This document shows positions 46,966 through 58,039 of a DNA stretch of 64,000 nucleotides, piece by piece. Under the pieces are notes generated by a model. It was not told where the DNA came from, did not search any database, and was given only the letters and a program-made list of their open reading frames with translations. Location of the stretch: contig NW_020954585.1 of the NCBI RefSeq assembly GCF_900497805.2, positions 45,419,631-45,483,630 of the forward strand. The letters are read 5' to 3'. The DNA comes from Vombatus ursinus. Lineage: Eukaryota > Chordata > Mammalia > Diprotodontia > Vombatidae. How positions within the stretch are numbered: position 1 is the first letter of the stretch; each line of letters opens with the position of its first letter. The translations under genes and the position numbers were made by a program.

Positions 46966-47075
46966 TCAGGCAATTATTCGGCTAAATGACTTGCCCAGAG
47001 TCACACAGCTAGTAAGTATCTGAGGCTGGAGTTGAACTTAGGTCCTCCTGACTCCAGGGACAGTGCTCTATCCAA
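46770..47075 (-). mobile_element. Marsupial SINE with tail expanded to a TTTTC/TTTC microsatellite; assembly gap
   Basis: The SINE body is 46968-47075 (antisense). Its A tail has become about 190 bases of (TTTTC)n then (TTTC)n on the plus strand, broken by a 10-N gap at 46854-46863. 'TCTCTGAGTTTTCTT/TCTCTGGGTTTTCTT' lies on both sides as a near-perfect target duplication. True length is unknown. Confidence 0.93.
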
Positions 47076-47227
47076 CTTCTCTGGGTTTTCTTGACTCTAC
47101 TCTCTCACACCTGCCTGACTATTATTTTTCAGTTTCCTTTCCTAGCTCATCATATTGCAGCCCCTAACCGTGGTTGTTCCCCAAGGTTTTGTCTCAGGTC
47201 TTCTTCTCTACTCTAACTTCTCTACTC

Positions 47228-47312
47228 TCTCTCCTTTTTTTTTTTTTTTTTTTTTGGGTGAGGCAATCAGGGTTAAGTGACTTGCCCAAGGTCACACAGC
47301 TAATAACTGTCA
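47228..47312 (-). mobile_element. Marsupial SINE fragment
   Basis: T run plus the antisense tail-proximal part up to CAGCTAATAACTGTCA; the head half is missing. 'CTACTCTCTCT' flanks suggest a target duplication. Confidence 0.88.
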
Positions 47313-48295
47313 TCTACTCTCTCTTGATAACTCCATTAGCTCTTATAATAGATGACTCCCAGATCTATCTATTCAGCCCTAGTGTTTCCCTTGGCTTGTC
47401 TGATTACCAGTTATGCGTCGGGCATTTCAACTTGGATGTCTCAGAGACATCTTAAACTCAATGTGTACAAAAAAAACACCATACCTTTCTCCTAAATCCC
47501 TCTCTTCTACAAACTTCCTTATTTATGCTGAGGGCACCACCATTCTTCCAGCTGTCCACATTCATAAACTTGGCATTATCCTTACTTCCTCTACCTCCCT
47601 CACCGCATATATTCAGAGGGTTGCCATATCTTTCTATTTCTAAATATACAATATCTCTCCTATCTCACTCTTTTTCTTCATTTTCACAGCTAACCACCTT
47701 AGTTTAGGCCCTTATTACCTCTTGCCTAGATGATCATAACAGCCTCTTATTTCCTCTAGGATCAAATATAAACTCCTCTGTTTAGCTCCAAAAGTCCTAC
47801 GCAATCTGGCCCCAAACTATCTTTCCAGCCGTACTAGACATTACTTCCCCCACTGCGTTCTGAGATCCAGCCTTCTTTCTGGTGAAGAAACACATCACGC
47901 TCCATTTCTCATCTCTGTGCCTTAGGACAGCCTGTTCCCTTTGCTTGGAATATATTTCCTTATTGCCTCTGCCTCATAAAGACCCTCTCTTCCTTTAACA
48001 TACATCTCAAAGCACCATCTTCTGCAGGGAAGGCTTTTCTGATCACCCCCACTCCCCCCACCCCAACTCCAACTAGTACTCTTTCTCTAAAATTATCTTA
48101 GATTTAACTACTTCTCATTTAAACCTGTATATATTCACTTTATGTTTATACCTTTTTTGTGTGCTTTATATCTCCCCTATTAGAACATAAGGTCTTTTGG
48201 AGTAGGACTTATTTTATTCTTTGTTCTCATATTCCCAGCCAGTTATCTGGTACAGTTATAGGTACTTATTAAACGCTTGATTGATTGACTATAAA

Positions 48296-49030
48296 TTAGA
48301 GGGGAGGTGCTATCTGCCTTAGGGGAGGAAATTTACTCACTGGGAGTTCCTCACCCTGATGAAATCACAGGTAAGGGCCACCCCTCTCCTAAACTCTCTT
48401 TCTCTTCACTCCTCACAGCATTCACCCACCAAATGTATGAGGGATTGTGCTAGGCTCTGAGAACAGACACAACCCTACCGTAGTTTAATCAAGAGATGTG
48501 TGGGGAGAGCAGTCTTTAGCCACTTCAGTTCAGTGTCTAAAGCTGCATGCTTTAAAATATCCATAAGAATTAGCGCCTCCCGCCTCAGATGGATCTCTCT
48601 GGGAAGGAGGCAGATGCTGACAGTCTCCCCCTGAGGATTCCGGGGCTCATTGTCCATTCTAACCCCAGCGTTCTGTGGTTCTGTGACCCTCTCAAATCTC
48701 AAGAGCAGGAATGGCTTCCAAACACAAGGGCAATGAGACCAGGGCCATGCTGTGATGCTCACCTCTTCCTCTGCAGAGATCCGATCTCAGAGCCCCACCT
48801 GCTGGATACATGTGTTCCCAGCCTCAGAGAAAAGCTTCTGAATCAGTAAAGGATGTAGAATTCCAGTAGGCCCTGCTTTAAACAAACCCCACACACCATG
48901 GCTTATCAGAAGATCAATTAGTATCTGTTTACCCCTGTATGCTTGCACTGAACTCTTCCATTGATCTACTTCTCCACCCTCCAACCCTTAACAAACAGCT
49001 TCAGTGACCACTGCCCTATACCAGGGCCTG
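48296..49030. other. No recognised gene or repeat
   Basis: Moderate GC, short ORFs without domains. It could be an eroded element or unique sequence. Confidence 0.4.
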
Positions 49031-49039
49031 AGTTTTAGC

Positions 49040-49975
49040 ATTGATAGGCTTGGTAGATACACTCCCATATATTTTGTCAATTCTGGAGTTATTTTTTTTC
49101 CCTTTACATACACTATTTTGCTCTTAGAGTTAGACAAGTACTTTTTACAACATTAAGGAAAAGTGTATTTATTTCTATGATTTCTAGAATTTTTAACATA
49201 AACAGGTATTGGATTTTGTAAAAAAAAAAAATTAATTATGTTTATAGTCCTCATTATATTGAACCAATAGGGAATTCCTGGTATAAATCTAACCTTGTCC
49301 TAATGTATACTGTCTCTAATAAATTGCTGTAGACTACTTGCTAATATTTTATTTAAAATTTTTCTGTCAATGTTCATTAGAAATGTTGGTCTATAGTTTT
49401 GTTTCTTTGCTTTGTCTCTCCCTGGTTTAGGTATCAAGATCATATTTGTTTTGTAGAAAGAGATTGGAAAAGTATCTTCTTAATATTCCAAATTTAGGTA
49501 GTACTGGAATTAATTGTTCTTTTATTGCTTGATAGAATTCACTCATAAATCCTTCAGGTCCTAGAGTTCTTTTCCTTTGGAATTCATTTATAACTTGTTC
49601 AATTTCTTTTTTTCTGATACTGTGTTATTTAAATAATCTACTTCTTTTTTGTTACTCTGAGTATTTTATATTTTTGTAAGAATTCATCTATTTCCTTTAA
49701 GTTATCAGTTTTGTTAGCATAATAATTGGGTAAAATAGTTTCTGATAATTTCTTTTATTTCCTCTTCAGTTGTTATAAATTCTCCTCTTTCATTTTTGAT
49801 ACAATTTGTTTTTCCTCTCTGTTTTGAAAACTAGGTTAGTAAACTGTTTATCTCTTTTATTAGTTTTTTAAAAACAGCTCCTAGTATTATTTATTAATTT
49901 AATGGTCTTTTTGCTTTTAATTTTATTAATTTCTTCAATTTCATAATTTCTACTTTGTTATTTAGTTGGGTTTTT
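49040..49975 (-). mobile_element. L1 LINE ORF2 fragment, antisense
   Basis: The complement carries the L1 RT region order: 'GAACCAATAGGGAATTCCTGG', 'AAATGTTGGTCTATAGTTTTG..TTTGTCTCTCCCTGGTTTAGG', 'CTTCAGGTCCTAGAGTTCTTTTCC'. Many stops. Confidence 0.82.
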
Positions 49976-50104
49976 TTTCCTTTGGATGGGTATTTGTATC
50001 AATGCTTGTTTTGCTATCTAGCTCCTACTTATGGAAAAGGCAGTTATGAAAATTGAACAGAGAGATTAATAGGAGTAATTTCATTTTACGGGTGGTAACC
50101 AGAA

Positions 50105-50130
50105 TGAGAGAGACAGAGAGACAGAGACAG

Positions 50131-50165
<35 letters not shown>

Positions 50166-50182
50166 AGAGGAGAGAGAGAGGG
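50105..50182 (+). repeat. GA-rich microsatellite
   Basis: GAGAGACAGA then (GA)n and GAGGAGAGAG purine run. Confidence 0.97.
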
Positions 50183-50838
50183 ATCCATGCTCTTCTTTCA
50201 CTATACGAGACTTGTCAGAGGAGGATAACCTCTGAACTCCTATAATATTATTACTCATTTGACATTTAATCATATATATTATCATATATTATTATTTAAC
50301 TTTTTGTGAGTGTAAATTTTGTCTTTCCAATTTGATTACAAATTCCTGAGGGGTAGGGACCCATTTTAAATTATTTTTACTTCCTAATATCCTCCACAAC
50401 TATGATGACCATATTTTCTGTTTTGAAAGTTGGAATACATAATTTGACAATGAATATCCTTTTTTCGAATCTCTATTAATCACTTTCTTTTCTTGAAGTT
50501 AATACTAACTTGGAAAATCTTGGAGGTATTTGTCATTGTAAGCATATCACTGTCAGAGGGTTGGGGTCATAGGCATTACTCAAAAAGGTTTTGTAGAACT
50601 AAGTAATTAATCAACTAAGCTTTTTAAAATCTGCAAAAGTTGCATAGTTTGAGTGAGATTAGTAGGGGAAATGATCCCAGATAATCTAGAAGAAAGCATA
50701 GTGTTCCTATTGGAATTCACATGGTTAAGAGAGGCCTCTCTGCCCCAAGAACCTTAATTTTGTAGGAAATTCCCTGTTATCTCTATCTTGAAATAAGAGT
50801 GAGAAAGAACCTAGCAGTATCTACATTTAGGTCTGTCC

Positions 50839-50882
<44 letters not shown>

Positions 50883-50890
50883 GTATTAGT
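50183..50890. other. No recognised gene; TG microsatellite
   Basis: (TG)n at 50842-50879. Otherwise unassigned. Confidence 0.5.
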
Positions 50891-50892
50891 AC

Positions 50893-51079
50893 TGGGGTGA
50901 GGAACCTGCAGCCTCATGGCCACTTGTGGTCCTCCAGATCCTCATGTGCAGCTCTTTCACTGAACCCAAACTTCACAGATAAATCCCCTTAATAAAAGGA
51001 TTTATTCTGTAAAACTTGGACTAGGTCGAAAGGCTGCACCCCGGGATCCTAGAAGGCCACAGATTCCCCACCTTTGTTT
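50893..51079. mobile_element. hAT-like MITE, copy 3
   Basis: CTGGGGTGAGGAACCTGCAGCC..'CCACAGATTCCCCACCTTTG'. Diverged, with a middle not seen in the other copies. Confidence 0.7.
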
Positions 51080-51089
51080 AGACCTTGCC

Positions 51090-51850
51090 CTGAATAGAAC
51101 AATACCTAAACATCTAGTCCATGTTGATACTGCTTTAATCATGTGACTCCCCTTCTAAGTACCAGAGTCACATATGGCTTTGCTACATTAAAGTCTACAC
51201 TTCTCTGCTGACTCTCAAATCCCTCTATAATATGGCTACTTCCTACCTATCCCAATATATATCCCAAGGGAGCACATTGACATTTTTTTGGTCCACATCC
51301 GGGATTTCATTGATGGACAGAACTCCTAGTGAGGAAACTCCCTCTACTGGCCTCTGCTTTACAATTTAAGCAATTTTAGAGAGTGGATTGGGAGAGATGC
51401 AGAGTGACTTGCCCCTGGCTTACCCAGCCATTAAATGTCAAATGAGGGACTTGAATCCAGACCTTCCTTGACTCCATGTCAGGCCCTCTATCCACCACAC
51501 TGAGGTACCACCTGGCACAAGGGGGAATAGGTACTGGACCTCCTATTTCACTGGTCTAGTGAACTCCCTAAATGAGGAAATTTTCTCTACCAATGCAGGT
51601 TGGCTTTTTTGCCTGGGACACTGAGAGATAAAATAATCCACCCAGCTTCAGAGTCCCAAGTGGGACTTTCATTCAGGTCTTCCTGGTCCCAAGGCTCTAA
51701 ATGAATGTCTGTTGAATGAATGAAACTTTATTATTATAGAACCTTGGGGAAGCTACAGAATTTTAGAGCTGGAAGGTTCAACTCCATCATTTTATAGGTA
51801 TGGAAACTGAGGCATAGAGAAGGGATGTCACTTGCCCCCAATCAAAGAAC
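51090..51850. other. L2 remnant and MIR-like remnants
   Basis: 51140-51250 resembles L2 ('TTAATCATGTGACTCCCCTTC', 'CAAATCCCTCTATAATATGGC'). 51370-51500 and 51750-51850 carry MIR-like 'GTCACTTGCC' and 'TAGGTATGGAAACTGAGGCA' ends. No gene seen. Confidence 0.5.
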
Positions 51851-51949
51851 AAGGAAAAGGTTGAGTGAGTAGACATAGGGGTACGAGTGACTGGAATGGG
51901 TTGCTTCCATCACCCCAAAGCCTTAGATCTTTCAAATTTTCCCTTCCCT

Positions 51950-52850
51950 GCTTGCCCCTCCCCCTTTCAAATGGGAGGAACTTCTGGCGCTATCAGGGCT
52001 CTTATTCCTTTAGTCCTCCCGCCAGAAGGTGGAGTCTATACTCATGGGGAGGGGAAAGAGGTGGGCCGAGACGCGATGAGGGGGGAGATGAGTGGAACCC
52101 TCTCTATGTTCTCGCTGACTGAGTCCCTTCCCCCCGGTGATGCTCTATGGTTCTTCCTGTCCCTAGTCAGAAGGGGGCGCTGCGCGCAGGCGCAAGAGGA
52201 CGACGCGACTGGGCCGGAAGGAACGCGGTGGTGCCTTTTGCTGAATGAAGTGGAGGCGGCGGCGACGGCGGCTGAGACTGGGGTCGGAGCGGAGCTAGCG
52301 CGCCCTGAGGTGAGTGCCTGATGGCGGGGTGAGGGGATGAACCTGGGGCCGCTACCTTGGCGACTGGCGGAGGCGGCGACCGCCTGAGTGAAGGTGATTT
52401 GTCCTCAGCGCCGTCGCCTCCATTAAGCCACCCGGGAAGTGTGAGGGAAAGAGGTGGGTGTGGGGGGAGGCGGGCGGCGGGTCGGGTTTGCGAGCGGACC
52501 GACTGCGCCGGGGACCGTGGGAGAGCCCGGGGGTGGGGGGAGGGGACCCGGGAAGAGGACGGACCGGAACGGACGCCTCGAGGACGGACCGAGGCCTAAT
52601 CGTGGACTCTGGGGAGGAGGAGGCGAAGGCGCAGGCGAGGGAGGCAGGCAGGCCCCGCGGAGGGGCCAAGAGCAGAGCGGCGGTGCCCGAGGCGGTGGAG
52701 CGGGGTGTGCGGGGAGGCGATCGGCCGCACGGCGGGGGCCCGGGCGCGTTCGTCGAGACTTGGGGTCGGACTTCAGCCGGAAGGGTGGCTGGGCCAGGCT
52801 CCCGAATCTCCCCCTCATCTCTCTTCCTCTGCTTTTTTTCTCCTCCCTTT
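51950..52850 (+). promoter_or_regulatory. CpG-island, TATA-less promoter
   Basis: A GC-rich, CpG-dense block stands out sharply from the AT-rich surroundings. It carries a CTCF-like core (CAGAAGGGGGCGCT, about 52168-52181), an NRF1-like GCGCAGGCGC (52184-52193), an ETS/GABP-type CCGGAAG (52214-52220) and a YY1-like TGATGGCGGGG just after the first donor (about 52318). No TATA box is seen. This set is typical of housekeeping promoters. Direction is set by the splice donor at 52310. Confidence 0.85.
52150..52309 (+). other. First exon of an unidentified gene (probably 5' UTR)
   Basis: The segment ends in CCCTGAG|GTGAGTGCC, a near-ideal splice donor at 52309/52310, inside the CpG island and downstream of NRF1- and ETS-like sites. 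The GCG/GGC-repeat run before it resembles many 5' UTRs. An ATG at about 52247 opens only a short frame that stops before the donor, so the start codon probably lies in a later exon. The exon start is inferred, not seen. I could not identify the gene. Confidence 0.6.
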
Positions 52851-53639
52851 CCTCAGGTTTCATAACCTCCCTCATTACCTTTCAGAGAGATCTCTAAAAT
52901 TCGATTTCGGGTAACTTCTTGGCCGCATTTTTTTCCCAGATTCAGCTCCAGGTTTGTCTACAGGATTTAAATGCTTACTAGTCATACTTCTTCCTTTTTT
53001 TTTTCTTTTAAAGTGATTCTGGCTCTCACCAGATAATTAAAAGGACTGAAGAAAACGTTCTGTTGGCTAGGGGCATGAGAACTGGTGTTTAGGTTCATGT
53101 AAGCTTTAGTTAGCTGACCTGAAGCTTCAATAGAAAGCAGTCCCAGTTAGACTTTAGTAGCAGCTTTTTAAAAGCTGAGTTGAGGTTAGAATTGATTTTC
53201 TTGTGTAGTGTGGCCATGAATTCCAAGTCCTTGGGACTTGGGGTTTGTGGGGATCTAGCCATCCAAAGATTAAGATTTTTTTATTTTTTTGGAGGGGAGG
53301 GATGTGTGAGAAGGAACTTAGAATTTCTTTGGCATAAGGGGTTCTCGGTGTGGAAACTCAACTAATGCAGATTAGTAGGTAGTCAAATTTGCCTGGAGCA
53401 CTTAGACTACTTGTATGTCACAGGCCTTGAACTCAGGCCTGGTTCTGGGGCCTGACCAAGCTGTGTTTTGATTGAAAGTTGAATTTTACTTAAGTTTGGA
53501 ACTTAAGTGAAATACAGGAAGGTTATATAATGAGAAGGGTGGAGATAACAATAGCATTTACCTCCCAAGATTATTGTAAAATAGCATGTAAAACGAACCT
53601 TACAACTAGGATATATAAATGCTACTTATCATCATAGTG

Positions 53640-53805
53640 ATCATCAAGATAATAAGTCAAGAATCCTGGCATTGCCATTTTTGATATCTGTGTGACCTTG
53701 GGCAAATAATTTCCCAGAATCTCCTTTTCCTCATTTATAAAATGAGAGGGTTGGACTAAATGATCTCTCTGGCCCTTTTGCAGCCAAAAATCTAGGACCC
53801 TATGA
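53640..53805 (+). mobile_element. MIR-family SINE
   Basis: GTGTGACCTTGGGCAAATAA, 'CTCATTTATAAAATGAGAGGGTTGGACTAAATGA'. Confidence 0.8.
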
Positions 53806-53839
53806 ATTTAGGAGTAAATTCAAAGTAATTTTATTGTTG

Positions 53840-53970
53840 GATAGATCTCTATGATAATTTGGACTCCACTGGTCATAGTTGGACAGTTTATCTAGAACAT
53901 TCTAGATAGATCTGTATCATAATTTGGACTCTAGATCATCCATTGGACAGTCTTTCTAGAACAAGTTCTA
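53840..53970 (+). repeat. 65-bp imperfect tandem duplication
   Basis: Units at about 53841 and 53906 share 'ATAGATCT.TAT.ATAATTTGGACTC', 'TTGGACAGT' and 'TCTAGAACA..TTCTA' at a 65-base offset, with about a quarter of positions changed. Confidence 0.85.
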
Positions 53971-54444
53971 TTTTGACTAGGTCCAAAACCGTACACTCCT
54001 GTCTGTTATAATATATCAACTTTTCTGTAATCACAGTTTTTAGATGTTTGGGCCGAAAAAATTGGTAAAAGTTGTATTCATAGTCTCAACCTGAATGCTT
54101 TTTGATGAAAGAAGCACTAACTGTAATATATGTTTTTAAAAGTATAAAATCTTAAATAAGCTGTTGCATAATGTAATAAATGGTAAAATAATTGATGGTC
54201 ATATCTGCAGTTATCTAGCAGATTTAATTATAAGAAAAGACTCATTGAATGTTTTTAGCAGGAAGTACATTTTATCTGTCCTAATTTTAGTTTCAATTTG
54301 TAATTTCAAAGGTGAAATATCTTGTAGTAACTTAGATATGAGACTCTTTGACCTTCAAACAAAAGTTTTCAAATTTGAACTAATAAATGAAAAAGTATTT
54401 ATTAGTGATTATAATGTGCCAGGCACCACTGTGCTAAGGTCTGG

Positions 54445-55195
54445 AAGTCTGGTTTCCAGCCTCTTCTACTGAAACTGTCCTTTTCAGAGTTGCCACTGAT
54501 CTCTTAGTTGCCAAGTTGAATGACTTTTTATTGGTCCTCATCTTTCTTGACCTCTCTGCAGCCTTTGACACTGTCAGTCACCTTCTCTAGGGTTTTGTGA
54601 TACTGTGATACTTCCTTCTGAGATTACCTCCAGTTTAGGGGGTAGGGAGGAAATGAGCATTTACGTAACTCCTACTATGTACCAGGCACTGTGCTAAGCC
54701 CTTTACAAATATTATCTCAGTTGATCTTCACAACAATCTTGTGAGGTAGGTGCTGTTTTAATCTCTGGTTTTTGGTTTTTGGTAGTTGAGAAAACTGAGG
54801 CAAACAGTGACTTGCTGGGGTCGCATAACTAGTATGTGTCTGAGACTGGATTTGAACGCACGTCTTCCTGAATCTATGCCCAGTGCTCTAACCACTATAC
54901 TAGTTAGTTTATCCTATTACATATTTTGTATATAGTTTTCATAGTGCCAATTTTTGCCTTTCTTTCTTGCCTTTCAGGAATTAGCACAAAGCCTTACACC
55001 GGGGGTGGGGAACCTGCAACCTCAAGGCCACATGTGACCTTTTAGGTCCTCAAGTGTGGCCCTTTGACTGAATCCAAACTTCAGTCAGACAAAGGGTTGC
55101 ACTTGAGGACCTAGAGGGTCACAGGTGACCTTGAGGCCGCAGGTTCCCCTTCCGTGCCTTGCACTGAGTAGATACTTAATAAATACTTGCTAATT
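54445..55195 (+). mobile_element. L2-type LINE remnants split by a MIR copy and a hAT MITE
   Basis: 54525-54590 encodes a remnant of the RT motif (DLSAAFDTV-like). 54930-55005 and 55155-55195 form the L2 3' end, split by the MITE. A MIR copy occupies about 54640-54905. Confidence 0.7.
54998..55154. mobile_element. hAT-like MITE, copy 4, with 8-bp target duplication
   Basis: Inserted in the L2 3' end: GCCTTACA before and GCCTTGCA after the element form a near-perfect 8-base duplication, the hAT signature. Left half 'AACCTCAAGGCCACATGTGACC' pairs with right half 'GGTGACCTTGAGGCCGCAGG'. Confidence 0.85.
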
Positions 55196-55439
55196 TGATA
55201 CTATTCTTTCCTAAGTTTTCCTTCTGCCTCTGACTTAGTCTTCTTGGTTTGATCTTCATCCAAGTTAGACATACTCCTTTGAGGGACAACAGTATTTTTG
55301 CCTTTCCTTGTGAATCCAGCTTTTAACACTGTGCTTAGCACACAGTAAGAAGTTAATAAATACTTGTGGACCTGACTTGGGGATACAAATACAAAAGGAC
55401 AGTCCCTCACCTCAAGGAACTTACATTATACTGAGGGAG

Positions 55440-55600
55440 ACAACATACATATGTGTATATATATATATAATATATATTATATACATAATATGTATATTAT
55501 ATACATAATATATATAATATATAATATATATTATATATATTATATATAATATATATATAATATATATATAATATGTATGTATGTATGTATGTGTGTATAT
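55440..55600. repeat. TATA-rich simple repeat
   Basis: (TATAATA)n/(TA)n-type low-complexity run, self-complementary, ending in a short GTAT tetranucleotide run. Confidence 0.96.
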
Positions 55601-57180
55601 GAGGTGGCAGTGGCAAGGGAAGGCAATATCTGGGGGAGAGTCAAAAATAACTTGATCCACAGAGTAGCCAATTGACATGCCCTGTATAGGAACAATTAAG
55701 TAAAGTTGTGTTGATTTGACTATTAAGCCAGAACCGAAAAGTGTTAAAAGGTGAGTGAGAGTCTCTATGTGATGGGTTATTTGAATTTGTGCTTACTGAC
55801 TAATCAGGGTATCTCTCTGCCTAGAGCGAAGTTCTTGGGTTGAGTGGATTCATTCTCTAGAGGTCTTGTTCCAGGAGGGAAGAGTGACAAGGAGGCAGTG
55901 GCAAAGTGGATGGCTGAGTGGGATGTGAAACCTGAAATTTATCTTTTAAAGTTATTTTTTCCGGAAAGACTTATAAACTCTTGTTGAACTTCATATCTAA
56001 CTATATTTGCATATGTGAAATTATAGGGGCTGTGTTATATAAGTTATTTTGGAGGGTCCCATCTTATAAAAGTAAATGTTTTAATTTGCATATCTTCCAG
56101 TATCGATCAACAATTCATATGTATCTGTGCCAGAATGCATAATGTAGAAATATTTCTTGACTGTCATTTCCCATTTCTGGAATTTTCTTCACTAGTATTC
56201 TTCAGCTGGATGAACCGCTAGGCAATAATAATTACAATTAGCATTTTACATGGTGCTTTCATAGAGTTACAGAATACAGTGATACTCTTGTTTCTACTTC
56301 TTTAGGAGCAAAAATAAAGTTTCTCAGAAAGGGAATTCCAGAATTAGGCTTAGAATAGTGGATATTACTATAGTGAAATCATGGAGTATGAAAAGGGGGC
56401 AATCTTTTCTTGTGTATTTGTTGAACTCTTTGTTAACTATGGGTGACAAATCTTATTTTTAAGTACTTTCAGTAATCTGCTTAATTTTAGTTATCTCAGA
56501 TTCTGTTGTATTCCAGCTAAATTTGATGTGAAGAGAATTTTCTACTAAGTGACTCAATTTTCCTATTGATTTCCAATATAAAATTGGAATGCTTTGAAAT
56601 TTGTCAATTCAGCAGCAACATTAATAAGGTAATTAGGAATACAACAAACCTTTTAAAATGAAAAAATGAATATACTTGAATTTTTACTGTTTATCTTTTT
56701 GTTGGAATGAGAAGGAAAGGAGGACTGATCCGGACTTGGGCTCTTCATAATTTGTTTCTATCAGTGAATAACAATCACCTTTTCAAAATCATAATGATTA
56801 TCTTTTCCAAACTCAGAGTGATAGTGACCCTTCAACTACTCTGATCATACTAGAAAAAGACAATATTCCATATTCTGCCCCCCCCCACAGAACTTAAAGG
56901 AGAGAAAGATGAAAGGTGATGCTGATTTCAGAGTTGAAAGGTTCCTTAAAAGTCATGTATTTGAACCTGTATCTGAACAGGAATCCTCATGTACACTCTC
57001 CTCAACAAATAGTTATCCAGGTTCTGTTTGAATACTGATCATTCCTCTTTTAGGTGTCTTTAATTTATAAGAAACCTTCCTAAAATAGGACAAAAATTTG
57101 TATTTCTGTCATTGATAGAACACTACACTTCTAGTAATACCTGCTTTTGAGTCCTGGTCTTGTTGTTGTCTTTTTCTTTC
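55601..57180. other. No recognised gene
   Basis: AT-rich intronic-like sequence. 56920-57090 has weak MIR-like text. No exon seen. Confidence 0.4.
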
Positions 57181-57191
57181 TTTCTTTTTTG

Positions 57192-57345
57192 TCTTTTTTC
57201 TTTTTTTTTTTTTGTGAGGCAGTTGGGTTTAAGTGACTTGTCCAGAGTCACACAGCTAGTGAGTGTTCTGTATCTGAGGCCAGATTTGAAATCAGGTCCT
57301 CCTGACTCCTGGGCTGCTCTATCCACTGCACTACCTAGTTGCTCC
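57192..57345 (-). mobile_element. Marsupial SINE, short form
   Basis: T run, antisense core, 'CACTACCTAGTTGCTCC' end. It splits a MIR/THER copy whose other part follows. Confidence 0.9.
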
Positions 57346-57349
57346 TTGC

Positions 57350-57545
57350 TCCTTCTTGTGTGATCCTGAGCAAGTTACTCCACCCCTAAGCTTCAGATTC
57401 TTCACTTGTTGTGCAGTGGTAATGGTACTTATGCTTCCTACCTTACAGAGTTTTTATGGAGAAAAATACAGCTTTTTGTAAAAGTGAAAACATTACAGAA
57501 AGGTGAGCTATTGTCATTATTATTGTTACTGTTATTATTGCTTCT
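57350..57545 (+). mobile_element. MIR/THER-type SINE 3' part (source of the 88-bp copy)
   Basis: GATCCTGAGCAAGTTACTCC, 'CTACCTTACAGAG', then 'GAGCTATTGTCATTATTATTG'. Bases 57420-57507 recur at 58103-58190. Confidence 0.82.
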
Positions 57546-58039
57546 AGTTCTGCTCTCTGGAACCAAGCAGATCTCCTTCAAATACTTGGACAGCTCTCAT
57601 GTGCCCCCTGAGTGTTCTCTTATCCAGGACCCAGACATCTCTAATTTCTTTAAGCAACCAGAAAGTTTGATGTCACTGGATTTGATTCCTTTCCCTTGCA
57701 AATGAGGCAAACCCATGGGTGTGTGGAGGATAGGGAGAAAAGGAGACATGTGCAGTGGGTGGGTAAACTGGTGTCTGTATATTATGAGAAATATGGGAAG
57801 CCAGGATATGTTAGTTTGTTAACTCATTTAGGTTTCTGATATCAGTAGTAGCAAATAAATTTGCCTTTTGATTACAAAAAATTTGTAGCTTTGCATACCG
57901 TTGAGAGTAATAACTGTTCTGGTGGAATTGAAATGAAGATGCTCACAATAGCCTTGTAAGATGAATGCTCTTAAATTTGAGCCTGTGACATTCTGGTAGG
58001 TCTTCACCTGAGATTCCTGTACATCTGCTTCCTACTGTT

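Larger units (their letters stand above)
46470..48295 (+). mobile_element. L2 LINE, about 1.8 kb 3' part
   Basis: Longest L2 copy here: 'GATGACTCCCAGATCTATCTATTCAG', 'CATCTTAAACTCAATGTG', 'CTCTAGGATCAAATATAAACTCC', 'CATAAGGTC' and the 'GGTACTTATTAAACGCTTGATTGATTG' end. Interrupted by two SINEs (about 46770-47075 and 47228-47312). Confidence 0.85.

Noticed and set aside
46718-47023. Frames of repeated SFLFF or KKRKE residues
   Set aside because: Pure translation of the TTTTC microsatellite, across an assembly gap.
52352-52914. Several overlapping long frames on both strands in the CpG island (up to 150 codons)
   Set aside because: They are Arg/Gly/Pro-rich by base composition, overlap each other in many frames and lack any domain. 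The splice donor at 52310 places them in intron 1.
55421-55678. 85-codon minus-strand frame of Tyr and Ile repeats
   Set aside because: Translation of the TATA-rich simple repeat.
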